From Paraflavitalea pollutisoli (GTDB taxonomy: Bacteria > Bacteroidota > Bacteroidia > Chitinophagales > Chitinophagaceae): DNA of 64,000 nt. The position numbers were made by a program, and so were the translations under genes. Position 1 is the stretch's first letter. Each line of letters opens with the position of its first letter. Under the pieces are notes generated by a model that searched no databases, was not told where the DNA came from, and was given only the letters and a program-made list of their open reading frames with translations. Shown here in pieces: positions 1 to 8,265 of this stretch. The stretch is from the NCBI RefSeq assembly GCF_029360705.1, contig NZ_JARKMX010000008.1, positions 4,037,479 through 4,101,478 of the forward strand. Direction: 5' to 3'.

Positions 1-380
1 TCATACAGGTTAAGGAGCATTTCGGAAGTGATCATCAATGCCATGGTTCCCGTAGAACCATGAAACAACTCATCGAGCGTAAGCATATCTTTTTTCGAGG
101 GCCGGTCTTCAGCCGGACAGGAGAGATAATCATAACAGGCATTTCTGACCGTTATCAGCAGGAAGGCCTTGATATCCGCCATAGACTTAAAATTGCGGCG
201 CATGGCAATCAGCTTGATGAAGGTATTGACAGCAATCTCATTCGCTTCGGTCCCATGATTGATCAGCTGCCTCCCATACTCCACCATGGAAGGAAAATGT
301 TCGCGAACGATGACACGTAAGGCCTGGAGGTCATTCTGGTGAAAAGCGGGTATCAGGTTGTTATCTGCAGTGGCAGCCAT
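1..380 (-). CDS. ECF-type sigma-70 family RNA polymerase sigma factor (3' end missing)
   Basis: The minus-strand frame opens with ATG at 378-380 and runs without a stop off the left edge, giving about 126 residues. The visible part resembles region 2 of ECF sigma factors. A helix near residues 20-60 contains the segment EIAVNTFIKLIAMRRNF, which looks like the core-binding helix. It is followed by ADIKAFLLITVRNACYDYL, the usual region 2.3/2.4 pattern with conserved aromatic residues. Region 4 would lie outside the window. ECF factors direct RNA polymerase to dedicated promoters; in Bacteroidota they often control surface-nutrient systems, but no anti-sigma or SusCD pair is visible here. It is on the same strand as the polysaccharide operon but about 280 bp downstream, so a shared transcript is uncertain. 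The family assignment is moderately sure. Confidence 0.68.
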   Translation of the reverse strand, partial: MAATADNNLIPAFHQNDLQALRVIVREHFPSMVEYGRQLINHGTEANEIAVNTFIKLIAMRRNFKSMADIKAFLLITVRNACYDYLSCPAEDRPSKKDMLTLDELFHGSTGTMALMITSEMLLNLY

Positions 381-661
381 TGTAACAGGGATTTAAACCA
401 TTGTATAATTGAACCAACAACGATGGTCGCCGGATTCTCCGGAGAGCAGTAATGACAATTATTTACCTAGGATAAAGCCCGGTTTGGCAGACAGATATTG
501 GGATCGGTTGGGAAAGTTACAACGAGAGAGATGCTCACTATTAAAGTAAGCAATCCATAGTATTTATGGTATTATGTTCAAATTATTGGCAGCACAACTT
601 TACTTCCTTAAACAAAGTAAGGCGATACTGCAACCTGTAACAGCCATATCAGGCGCCCGGC

Positions 662-2263
662 CTATTCCACTACCACAATCTTGGCGGTAGCGTCTGGCAA
701 TACCCTTTGCCGGGTTGGGTATGCCTTCAGCAGCGAATCGATGTAAACAGTGCCCTGCGGCTGGTAATGGCTGGCCTCGGTGTAGATATAGATACGGCCA
801 CCCTGGACGATCGTTTGCCGCACCGCTTCGTCCGTAAGGTGCCGCAACGAATCGGCAGCAGGCACCTCAAAAGCCGTTTTATCGAGATAGTATTTGAAGA
901 AATCCCGCAATTGCCAACCATCCTGCAACAAGATCATATCCTTTTCCCTGATGACTTCTCGTACAGGTTTGATCTTGGCAAAGTATTGATCATTGTCAAG
1001 GTCGCGCAACCAACGGATACTACCAAAATAGTTGATGCAGAACAGAAGCAAGCTAATGATCGCGACTACGGTAGGTGGCTTCACCCGCCCAATACCATTG
1101 GCTGCGGGGATCCCCTGGCCACCATACAGAAAAGCTCCCAGCAGCAACAGCCACACGAGGTATACCTGGAATATCCAGAACTCGAGGATCTCGGGCATCC
1201 AGAAAGTAAAGAATACCGAATAGATAATGCCCGCCAGCATCAACGGTGTCACTACACCACCCAGAGTTGCGTTCAGCTTTCGGTAATTACGTACAAACCG
1301 GATCAGCAGCGAAAGTACCAGCAAACCGAAAAGCAGGGATAGAACGCCCAATACCATGGCCACTCCCTGCGACATGTTACGTACGAGGTACATTTCGTCG
1401 CCAAGCGAATGGGTAGATAAACTCGTCTTCAGGTATTGCTCCACGGGGGCGATGCGAAATACAAAGTGACCACCAACGAAGGCATGCGAATACCCCGTCG
1501 CCACGAGAAAAGGCGTTTTACTGTTCAACGGTTTCCAGTGTGCTTCCTGTTGGGCATAACCTTCCAGCCAGTTCATCCACAACGTGGTAGAATTTTGCTC
1601 CAGCACCACCCAGCCGATCAGGAAGTAAGCCCCTCCTACCAGTACAACTCCTGTAGCAGCATATTTCAGCAGATCGGGCAACATCGGGCACTTCTTCCTT
1701 TCCCGCCACAACTTGTACAACACAATCGGCGCAAATAATACATGCACCTGGTGAAAAAGGATCGCCAACACATGCAGCAGGCTCACCTTCCAGATATCTC
1801 CGCTGCGCCAATCCGGTCGGGTAAGGATATAGAGCGCCGCCAGTAACAGGCAGATTGGCGGCGCATATACTTCAATATTGGTACTGTAAAACCACGGGCC
1901 AAAGGAGAAAGCCACCACGGTGATACTGATCAGTGAATGCATCACCGGCATGCTGAACCGGTAGCGGAAAAAACTGTAGACAATGGTTAAACTGCCGGCT
2001 CCCCAAAGCGCCGTAAAAACTTCTACCAGGTAGTAGTCTTTTACAGCGGGCAGCAGCGCCTGTATGAATACCAGCCAGTAGTGAGTAACGTAATGATATA
2101 ATAAGTGATGGGGATGGAACAGCGGATCACCTTTCACCATACCATTCAGGTATCCGATAGAATCGTGCGGACCAGAGAAATTGGCCGCCAGGCTACAAAG
2201 AAAGAATAACAAAGACCCGGCAAAAACCAGAATCTGTTCAGATTTACTGACGCGTTGATTCAT
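662..2263 (-). CDS. Multi-pass membrane protein, probable GT-C type glycosyltransferase
   Basis: This 533-residue protein has about ten to twelve hydrophobic segments across its first 430 residues and a soluble C-terminal tail of about 110 residues. That is the layout of lipid-linked-sugar glycosyltransferases of the GT-C fold (ArnT/PMT/DUF2723-like). The first extracytoplasmic loop, near residues 30-60, holds acidic and histidine residues (GPHDSIGYL, then HPHH), consistent with the catalytic Asp of that fold. It is the last gene of the leftward polysaccharide operon, 94 bp after the TolC-like gene, so a role in decorating or extending the polymer from a polyprenyl-phosphate sugar is a reasonable inference. 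No close family name is certain from sequence alone. Confidence 0.6.
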   Translation of the reverse strand: MNQRVSKSEQILVFAGSLLFFLCSLAANFSGPHDSIGYLNGMVKGDPLFHPHHLLYHYVTHYWLVFIQALLPAVKDYYLVEVFTALWGAGSLTIVYSFFRYRFSMPVMHSLISITVVAFSFGPWFYSTNIEVYAPPICLLLAALYILTRPDWRSGDIWKVSLLHVLAILFHQVHVLFAPIVLYKLWRERKKCPMLPDLLKYAATGVVLVGGAYFLIGWVVLEQNSTTLWMNWLEGYAQQEAHWKPLNSKTPFLVATGYSHAFVGGHFVFRIAPVEQYLKTSLSTHSLGDEMYLVRNMSQGVAMVLGVLSLLFGLLVLSLLIRFVRNYRKLNATLGGVVTPLMLAGIIYSVFFTFWMPEILEFWIFQVYLVWLLLLGAFLYGGQGIPAANGIGRVKPPTVVAIISLLLFCINYFGSIRWLRDLDNDQYFAKIKPVREVIREKDMILLQDGWQLRDFFKYYLDKTAFEVPAADSLRHLTDEAVRQTIVQGGRIYIYTEASHYQPQGTVYIDSLLKAYPTRQRVLPDATAKIVVVE

Positions 2264-2357
2264 TACAACGGTTTAGGTTAGCTGTTATCTTGGATCCTTC
2301 GCTATAGCACGCAACCGTCATGGCCGGACCCTTTACCGGCACAATATACACGAGATT

Positions 2358-3095
2358 TTATTTTTTGCCCAGTACGTCGTCGATGCTAACGCCAATGATC
2401 TGCTCCAGCTCCAGGCGGGCCACATTGAAATTGCGTTGCTGATCGGCTTTACGCATCTGCTGCTCGTAGTAGGAGTTCTCGGCTTTCTTGAATACCTCAG
2501 GGGTGATGAGGCCGTCGGAGAAGTCTTTTTCGGCGAGTTTATATTCCGTGTATTCAGATTGCGCCATGCGAATCACCAGGTCCAATTTCTCTTTGTGCAT
2601 CAGGTAGTCTTCGTAGGCAGACAGTACCCGCTTGCGGATGGTCCGGTAACGTTCATTCTTTTCAGCATGGGCAATATAAAGGTTCTCCCGGGCGATCTTC
2701 ACATCATTGGACCGGGTAATAAAGAAGTCGAAAGGTAGGGTCAGACTGAAGTTGTATTTTGGATACAATGTAGCCTGGTTGGAAGGCGCACTTTTCGGAT
2801 TGATGGTGTATTCGTTAACGTTGCCCTGTCCTGCCAAACCATTGAGCCAAGTGCCCTTGGCACGACCCAGCGAATAGCGGGCTACGTTGATATTCCGATC
2901 GGCTATCTCGAACTCGGGATTCTGCAATGCCAGTTGTACCAGCTTTTCCCGGATGTCGGTGATCTGCGTGGTATCGTGATTGGCGTGGTAAGTAGACACA
3001 TTACGGCCAGTTGGTTGTTGGGCGTTCGAGACTACAGCAGTCAGCATCAGGATTCCAATGCCGGCGATCTTTCTATTCATGGTTACAAGGTTCAT
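2358..3095 (-). CDS. Half-length TolC-like outer-membrane efflux protein of the polysaccharide operon
   Basis: The 245-residue product begins with a signal peptide ending near AVVSNAQQ; ATG at 3093-3095 and a second ATG at 3078-3080 are both possible starts. The rest resembles one outer-membrane-efflux (OEP) repeat: a helix (REKLVQLALQNPEFEIADRN), a beta-hairpin-rich section (YPKYNFSLTLPFDFF) and two long helices rich in Arg, Lys and Glu. Canonical TolC proteins have two such repeats and 400-500 residues, so this is about half. It starts one base after the stop of the Wzy-like gene, implying translational coupling. It may form the outer-membrane channel of this export system as a higher oligomer, since no Wza-type exporter is visible; that is inference. 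Confidence 0.65.
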   Translation of the reverse strand: MNLVTMNRKIAGIGILMLTAVVSNAQQPTGRNVSTYHANHDTTQITDIREKLVQLALQNPEFEIADRNINVARYSLGRAKGTWLNGLAGQGNVNEYTINPKSAPSNQATLYPKYNFSLTLPFDFFITRSNDVKIARENLYIAHAEKNERYRTIRKRVLSAYEDYLMHKEKLDLVIRMAQSEYTEYKLAEKDFSDGLITPEVFKKAENSYYEQQMRKADQQRNFNVARLELEQIIGVSIDDVLGKK

Positions 3096-3096
3096 A

Positions 3097-4602
3097 TTAG
3101 TTGTTTGCTTCGTCAGCGTTGGCTGAGTCGAATTGGTGTAATTTCAGGAATATCGCCAACGCGGAATAAAAGTACAATACATTGGGATATTGACCGATAG
3201 CCATTTGAGAATACTGGGCCACCATCAGGCTAAAAACCGATACCAGGTTGGCCGCATACTGGGTCTTGATCTCGGGATCCCGCACCCGGTAAAACGGTTT
3301 GATGCCCGCCCGTAGGATCAAATAATAAAAAATCAACAACAATGCCAGCCCGATCGGCCCCTGTTCCATCATCGTTTGCATGTATGCACTATCCGGTGGG
3401 ATCATTGAGCAGAAATGCCCGGGATTGTAGATCGTTCCTACCAGGCCCGCCGTATTGAGCCCCCCCCCGATAGGATGGCTCCAGACGTAGGGTTGGGCGA
3501 TCGCCCGGTTGATGTCGCGCACCAGGTTGGAAGGGTCTTTGGACCCCTCAAAAGTAGAGCGCAACCTATTGATGATCATATTGTCATAAATCGGCGCGAC
3601 CATTAAACCCACGAACATCAGGGCAAAAACTCCGGAAAAAATAATGGTCCGGCGCTGGTACAGCGTCAGGATACAATAAAAGACAACACCCGCTACCACC
3701 ATCATGGTGGCCGTACGGGTACCGGAATAACTGGTGGCCATGAAGTGCATGGCTGCCAGCGCATAATACAATAATCGCAACCTGAAATTCTTCTCCTGTA
3801 GCGCCAAAACCAGCACAAATACCGTGGAAGAAGCGTAGAGGATACCAGCCGCCGCCGGATCCGATAACAGGCCAAACCGCCTTACAAAGCCCCCGTTCAC
3901 AAAAAGGTCCACCCGGTTGGCATCGGCCATCAGCCATGCCGTTTCCCACGAAGTATAGCCAAACCACTGCTGCTTACAGGCATACAAGGCCTCTATAGAA
4001 CTGAGCACCACCCAAAATTTGCTGAAGAACATGATGGCTTTCTTCGTATTGAAGAAGCAGTAACTCATGTAGAAAAAGGCAGCGAAGCTGACCTGCTTCC
4101 GGAAAAAGTTGAACCAGCCCATTTTACTGGCGCCCGAGGGGTTCACGATCTGCAGCAGGTAGTAGAACAACAAAACCCCGATCCAGACGGTAAGGGTATT
4201 GGTCCAGAACTTACTATCGACCTCCTTGGTATACTCCTGGCGGGTAATTACGCCCAGCAGGGTCAGGTAGGATAGGTATTCTGGTATCAGCCCCGTCGGT
4301 ATAAGGGCCTGTATATTAAACAACCGTACCGGTAACAGCAGAAAGAGACAGACCACATAGGAGGCATAATAACCCACCTTCGGGTACATCATGCAAAGAA
4401 TAAAGAACAGTATACCCGCCACGGCTCCTACGATGCCAATACTGGCGCCAGGACTCACGAAAACCGTCAGGTACGACATCCCAATGGCGATCAGCCCCAG
4501 GAGTGAAATACCCAACCCGGTCGTCAGTTTGCGCTCCAGGATATGGTAACGCAGCCAGCCGAGCACTGTTTCAGAGGTCTTATGTAGTAAATTTTTTACC
4601 AT
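3097..4602 (-). CDS. O-antigen polymerase/ligase-like membrane protein (Wzy family)
   Basis: The 501-residue protein has about twelve transmembrane segments with a large periplasmic loop between residues 335 and 405, the arrangement of Wzy/O-antigen ligase (Wzy_C) proteins. The loop contains the motif HPIGGGLNTAG followed by PDSAYMQTMMEQGPIG, typical of this family (the usual form is GxGxG, then H/DN and YLxxLxExGxxG). It would join repeat units of the surface polysaccharide in the periplasm. It lies between a 33-residue membrane peptide (6 bp upstream) and the TolC-like gene (1 bp downstream). Oddly, Gly379-381 in the active loop are encoded by a run of nine G (C9 on the plus strand, 3460-3468), a possible slippage tract. 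Confidence 0.8.
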   Translation of the reverse strand: MVKNLLHKTSETVLGWLRYHILERKLTTGLGISLLGLIAIGMSYLTVFVSPGASIGIVGAVAGILFFILCMMYPKVGYYASYVVCLFLLLPVRLFNIQALIPTGLIPEYLSYLTLLGVITRQEYTKEVDSKFWTNTLTVWIGVLLFYYLLQIVNPSGASKMGWFNFFRKQVSFAAFFYMSYCFFNTKKAIMFFSKFWVVLSSIEALYACKQQWFGYTSWETAWLMADANRVDLFVNGGFVRRFGLLSDPAAAGILYASSTVFVLVLALQEKNFRLRLLYYALAAMHFMATSYSGTRTATMMVVAGVVFYCILTLYQRRTIIFSGVFALMFVGLMVAPIYDNMIINRLRSTFEGSKDPSNLVRDINRAIAQPYVWSHPIGGGLNTAGLVGTIYNPGHFCSMIPPDSAYMQTMMEQGPIGLALLLIFYYLILRAGIKPFYRVRDPEIKTQYAANLVSVFSLMVAQYSQMAIGQYPNVLYFYSALAIFLKLHQFDSANADEANN

Positions 4603-4608
4603 GATGAT

Positions 4609-4710
4609 CTAAAAGAAGAGGAACTTGACAAACATGGTAATGCAGAAAATAGCTGCAAACAGCGTACTGATGATCTCAAACACCTGCATTTTGTTCTGTT
4701 CGTTTTCCAT
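4609..4710 (-). CDS. Small single-pass membrane protein, 33 residues
   Basis: A short frame from ATG at 4708-4710 to TAG at 4609-4611 fills the gap between the acyltransferase (21 bp upstream) and the wzy-like gene (6 bp downstream). The peptide starts with a polar segment, MENEQNKMQ, followed by one hydrophobic helix of about 22 residues ending KFLFF. Its spacing matches the rest of the tightly packed operon, which argues that it is a real gene. No family is recognised. It could be an accessory subunit of the polymerase, the acyltransferase or the chain-length protein. Confidence rests on context and on its clear membrane-peptide composition, not on homology. Confidence 0.55.
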   Translation of the reverse strand: MENEQNKMQVFEIISTLFAAIFCITMFVKFLFF

Positions 4711-4731
4711 ATTCCCTTATTATTAATGTGA

Positions 4732-5862
4732 TCAGTTACCCACCACCATTTTCTGGCTGGCTGGCACTGGCTTTACTACGGGGGGCGTGGGCTTTTTCAG
4801 CGTAAACAGCCACCAGGCCCCCATTTTCTCGAATAAATTATACAAAATGATGGGCAAAACTACCCCCATCGTAACACTAACGATCATTAACACCGGAATA
4901 TTCTCGATGCCAAACAGTTTTACCAGCCCGCTCCGGATCGCCGAAGTGATCATCAAATGCATCACATAAATATATAACGAATGATACCCGATCACCCGGA
5001 GAAACCGCAATACATTCAGCTTCTGCAATAAGAAAGAAACCTGGATCACATAGGCACCACCGATCAATGCGGTGACCGCAAAAATGACCGGCCGTTGAAA
5101 CTGCACGTAATAGTCGTCCTCATGCAACAGGTTCAGGTAGGTAAAATAGTGCTGTACCAACACAAAAAAAGGCAACGCGATCAGCGTAGTACGCCAGGAG
5201 GTCAGGATTGCATGATTTTTTGTATTCAATACCCAATCGGAAAACAAATGCCCGATCGCGAAAAACAGGTAAAAGAACAATATATCATTCAGCAATCCAA
5301 TATGAATCCGGTTAACCAGACAGTAGCCGGAGATGGAATACAGGATCAGCCCCAATACCACCTGTTGCCAGGCCCTCGCCTTGCCATAAAAATGCACCAG
5401 GGCATACAACACACTCACAAAAAACAAGGCATTCAGGTACCAAAATTGCTCGATCTTTCGCGGATCGATCAGCAGGTTCAGGTAATCGAAGGGACTGCGT
5501 GCGGCACTCGCATACCCGGCAAACAACAGTTGCAGCGTAATCTGGATCGATCCCCATACCATCAACGGATAGAAGATCGTCTGGAAACGATTGCCGATAT
5601 ACTCTCCGATGCCCTTCCGTGTAAGGCTGCTGCCGATAAAAATACCGGAAACGATAAAAAACAGGGGCATCCGGAAACTAAAGAAGAAAATATTGAGGTA
5701 TTTCAGGTTTTCGTAACTGCCAGACCCCTCCCCTACATTGGCCAGTCCCTCGAATACGTGCCGGTACACTACCAGCAGTATCGTGATCCCCCTCGCGTAG
5801 TCGATCCAGGGATACCGGCTCCTGTTCAGTATCTTTTGACTATTAAATAAAAAATTAAGCAT
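4732..5862 (-). CDS. Acyltransferase family 3 membrane protein (OafA-like)
   Basis: The 376-residue protein has about ten transmembrane segments. It opens with the family signature WIDYARGITILLVVYRHV, in which the conserved Arg and His sit in the first helix, and later has FFIVSGIFIG. Acyltransferase-3 proteins transfer acetyl or other acyl groups onto sugars of lipopolysaccharide or exopolysaccharide at the membrane. It lies 21 bp downstream of the chain-length gene in the same operon, so it probably O-acylates this locus's polymer. The esterase-like giant proteins encoded beside the locus could act on such groups (inference). The C-terminus is a short Pro/Val-rich cytoplasmic tail. Confidence 0.85.
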   Translation of the reverse strand: MLNFLFNSQKILNRSRYPWIDYARGITILLVVYRHVFEGLANVGEGSGSYENLKYLNIFFFSFRMPLFFIVSGIFIGSSLTRKGIGEYIGNRFQTIFYPLMVWGSIQITLQLLFAGYASAARSPFDYLNLLIDPRKIEQFWYLNALFFVSVLYALVHFYGKARAWQQVVLGLILYSISGYCLVNRIHIGLLNDILFFYLFFAIGHLFSDWVLNTKNHAILTSWRTTLIALPFFVLVQHYFTYLNLLHEDDYYVQFQRPVIFAVTALIGGAYVIQVSFLLQKLNVLRFLRVIGYHSLYIYVMHLMITSAIRSGLVKLFGIENIPVLMIVSVTMGVVLPIILYNLFEKMGAWWLFTLKKPTPPVVKPVPASQKMVVGN

Positions 5863-5883
5863 GACAAGGAATGAGGTTTGACC

Positions 5884-8100
5884 TTACAGGTCCATATTAT
5901 TAGCTTCTACATTGTTCAACACAACACCTACGAACTTGTCGCCTGTATTATTGAGGTACTGGATAGAGTCCTTATCGATCTGACCCAACGATGACTTGGC
6001 CGAAAACACAGCGATGATTCCGTCTACCCAGCCTGCCAGCTCCTTACTATCGGCATGCTTGTTGAGCGACGCCCCTTCGATGAATACGAAATCATAGCCC
6101 TCGGCGATCTTGGGCAGGTGATCCATCAGGTTGTTTTTAGGCAACACTTCCGAAGGGGTATGGTTTCCTTCCGTACAACCGATCAGGTCGGTATTGGGAA
6201 TAGTGGTCATACTGGTCGAGGCCAGAAACTTATCGACCACATTGCCATTTCCCGAATAACTGAATTGATCCAGGGCAGGCTTTGCTTCGAACTTGCGGGT
6301 CAACGTATTATTGGAGAAGTTGGCATCGATCAATAGCACTTTTTTCTTCGTCAGGCTCAGGCTATTGGCCAGGGCTTCGATCACCGTCGTTTTACCTTCC
6401 TGGGGCTTGGTACTCGTTACCAGGAATACTTTCTTGCCGCTATTGATCAGCTCAAAACGCAGCTTGCGCAGGTTTTCGATGAATACGGCCCCTTCACCCG
6501 CGCGGTCATCGTCTCCATCATTTTTGAAATACTCCTGGATCGTTTTCTTTTTCAAGTTGAGACGATTCAACGCCGTCAGCAATTTCAGCTTGGTCTGGCG
6601 CTGGAAGATGGTTGGCGTTTTATAGGAGGAGTCGAAGAACTCGAGCGCGATAACAATGAAGGCAGACAGGAACAACATCAGCATGCCGCAAAGGCCGAGC
6701 ACCAGCGAACGCTTGGAGGGCTCCGGTGCAAAAGCAGGCACCGCTATCAGGATCTGCTTGAAATTGTTTTGCGGATTCACATCCAAATCGAGGGTCGACT
6801 GCAAACTTCTTTTCATCGTCTCGTATTCAGTATTGGCAATACGCAGGTCACGCTCCTGGGCGTCGAGCAATACCTGGTCGCCGCCGCCGGTCATCGTGAT
6901 GGCATCATATTCCGCCTTTTGAGCGCCAAATAACTTTGCATTGGTTTCGGAAGCCAGGATCTGTTGCTGCAAGTCCATTTTCCGGGCAAGCAGCTCTTCC
7001 TGACGCACCTGTACCCGGTTGACGCGGCTTTGCCGGTCGGCGTTGGAACTACCACTGCCTTTCAGTTGACCTATCTTGCGCACGTTGGCCTCTATCTGGT
7101 CCTGCAACTTTTTGATCTCTTCTTCGGATTTGCCATTCTTCTGGAGCTCCAACCCCTCGTTCTCTTTTCCCAGGGCCAGGATAGCAGCATTGTTGTTTAC
7201 GAAACCACCACTGGTATTCTGGGTTCCCAGTTCCTGCAACTGCTCTTCTACCGATCTGAATTCACCCCGCAGGTTATTGAGTTTTGCCAGCTCTTGCTGG
7301 TAGTTGCTGGTCACGCTCTGTACTACCGACATGGCGGCCGAAGCGCGGGCGCCCACATCGGGAGTACCGATACGTTCTCTGAATAATTTCAAGCCTGCTG
7401 TCAGGCTATCGACGGTTCTTTTCTTGGAGGCAGCAAGGCTATCTAGCTTCGCAGCAGACTCCTGGTTACGCAGCCCATAAATACTATTAAAGAAACGGAT
7501 GAATTGCTGGCCAATGGTATTGGCTATAAACGCCGACATTTCGGGATTTTCGGAGCGGCAAAGAATGTTGAGGTAATCGGTGCGGTCGGCACGGGAGATC
7601 AACAGTTTTGCTTGCAGATATTCGGGAGCATACCCATAGAGATAAACGAGGTCGAATATCTTCTTTTCTTCAGGATCGGCGGGGCTGAGCAGCTCCATGT
7701 TGGCGATCTTACGCCGTAATATGATCTTGGCCTGTTCTCTGTCGAAGGCCTTATAAGTGGCGCTGTTCTTTTGTTCTTCGGTAAGATTGTGAAAGGGTTT
7801 CATATCCTCCAGGTCGTGCAGCAGCAACTTGTACGACAACATACCCATTACTTTGGGCGACTTGAAGGTCTCGATAACGTTGTTGAACCGGGTTTCGATC
7901 TCGTAAAAGTTGATTCCGGCTCCTTCTTTGATCGTTACTTTCTGCTCCATCGTAAAACCAGTGGAATATTGCGCGACAGAGCCATAGGTTTTAGGGAGGA
8001 AAAGTGTAAATACAAAACCCGCTACAACTCCTAGTACAGTACAACCGATAATGATCCATTTCTTACGTAGCAGCGAGTACAATAGATACAACAAATCCAT
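5884..8100 (-). CDS. Wzz/GumC-type chain-length protein fused to a BY-kinase-like ATPase domain
   Basis: The 738-residue protein has an N-terminal Wzz helix (residues about 12-36), a long periplasmic coiled-coil region (about 190-420), a second membrane helix near 470-490 and a C-terminal BY-kinase-like P-loop domain (about 545-738). The Walker A is TSTKPQEGKTT. Walker A' is LLIDANFSN instead of the usual DxDxR. The Walker B position reads FVFIEGAS instead of a hydrophobic run then DxxP. The C-terminus (NNVEANNMDL) lacks the autophosphorylated tyrosine cluster. Such proteins set polymer length and couple synthesis to export; here kinase activity may be reduced or lost. It is the first gene of the leftward operon. 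Confidence 0.82.
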   Translation of the reverse strand: MDLLYLLYSLLRKKWIIIGCTVLGVVAGFVFTLFLPKTYGSVAQYSTGFTMEQKVTIKEGAGINFYEIETRFNNVIETFKSPKVMGMLSYKLLLHDLEDMKPFHNLTEEQKNSATYKAFDREQAKIILRRKIANMELLSPADPEEKKIFDLVYLYGYAPEYLQAKLLISRADRTDYLNILCRSENPEMSAFIANTIGQQFIRFFNSIYGLRNQESAAKLDSLAASKKRTVDSLTAGLKLFRERIGTPDVGARASAAMSVVQSVTSNYQQELAKLNNLRGEFRSVEEQLQELGTQNTSGGFVNNNAAILALGKENEGLELQKNGKSEEEIKKLQDQIEANVRKIGQLKGSGSSNADRQSRVNRVQVRQEELLARKMDLQQQILASETNAKLFGAQKAEYDAITMTGGGDQVLLDAQERDLRIANTEYETMKRSLQSTLDLDVNPQNNFKQILIAVPAFAPEPSKRSLVLGLCGMLMLFLSAFIVIALEFFDSSYKTPTIFQRQTKLKLLTALNRLNLKKKTIQEYFKNDGDDDRAGEGAVFIENLRKLRFELINSGKKVFLVTSTKPQEGKTTVIEALANSLSLTKKKVLLIDANFSNNTLTRKFEAKPALDQFSYSGNGNVVDKFLASTSMTTIPNTDLIGCTEGNHTPSEVLPKNNLMDHLPKIAEGYDFVFIEGASLNKHADSKELAGWVDGIIAVFSAKSSLGQIDKDSIQYLNNTGDKFVGVVLNNVEANNMDL

Positions 8101-8129
8101 AAGGTTTCTTTTTTGTGTAATTCGAGGTG

Positions 8130-8160
8130 AAAAAGTAGCAAAAAAAACCGGGAGACCATA
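8130..8160 (-). promoter_or_regulatory. Weak candidate promoter of the polysaccharide operon
   Basis: On the minus strand TATG (8157-8160), a 19-base spacer and TACTTTTT (8130-8137) partly fit the Bacteroidota TTTG/TAnnTTTG pattern, about 30 bp upstream of the chain-length gene start. The -33 element overlaps the terminator hairpin of the preceding gene. This is a partial match only. Confidence 0.3.
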
Positions 8161-8177
8161 ATGGTTTCCCGGTTTTT
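8142..8177 (-). terminator. Rho-independent terminator after the 2387-residue protein gene
   Basis: A stem of about 15 bp pairs AAAAACCGGGAGACC with GGTTTCCCGGTTTTT around the loop ATAAT, flanked by A and T tracts so it could work in either direction. It separates the giant hydrolase gene from the polysaccharide operon. Confidence 0.8.
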
Positions 8178-8219
8178 GGAATAGTTCAGAGTTTTTTAAT
8201 TCGTTTTCCCGGAAGGGAA

Positions 8220-8253
8220 GGCGGTCCGTCCACCGAGGCTGGATGGACCGCCT
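8220..8253 (-). other. Stable hairpin just past the stop codon of the giant gene
   Basis: The arms read GGCGGTCCGTCCA and TGGATGGACCGCC and pair with a single G-T wobble around a short loop. No T tract follows on either side, so it may protect the 3' end of the mRNA or assist the true terminator 45 bp further downstream. Confidence 0.5.
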
Positions 8254-8265
8254 ATAGTAAGCAGG

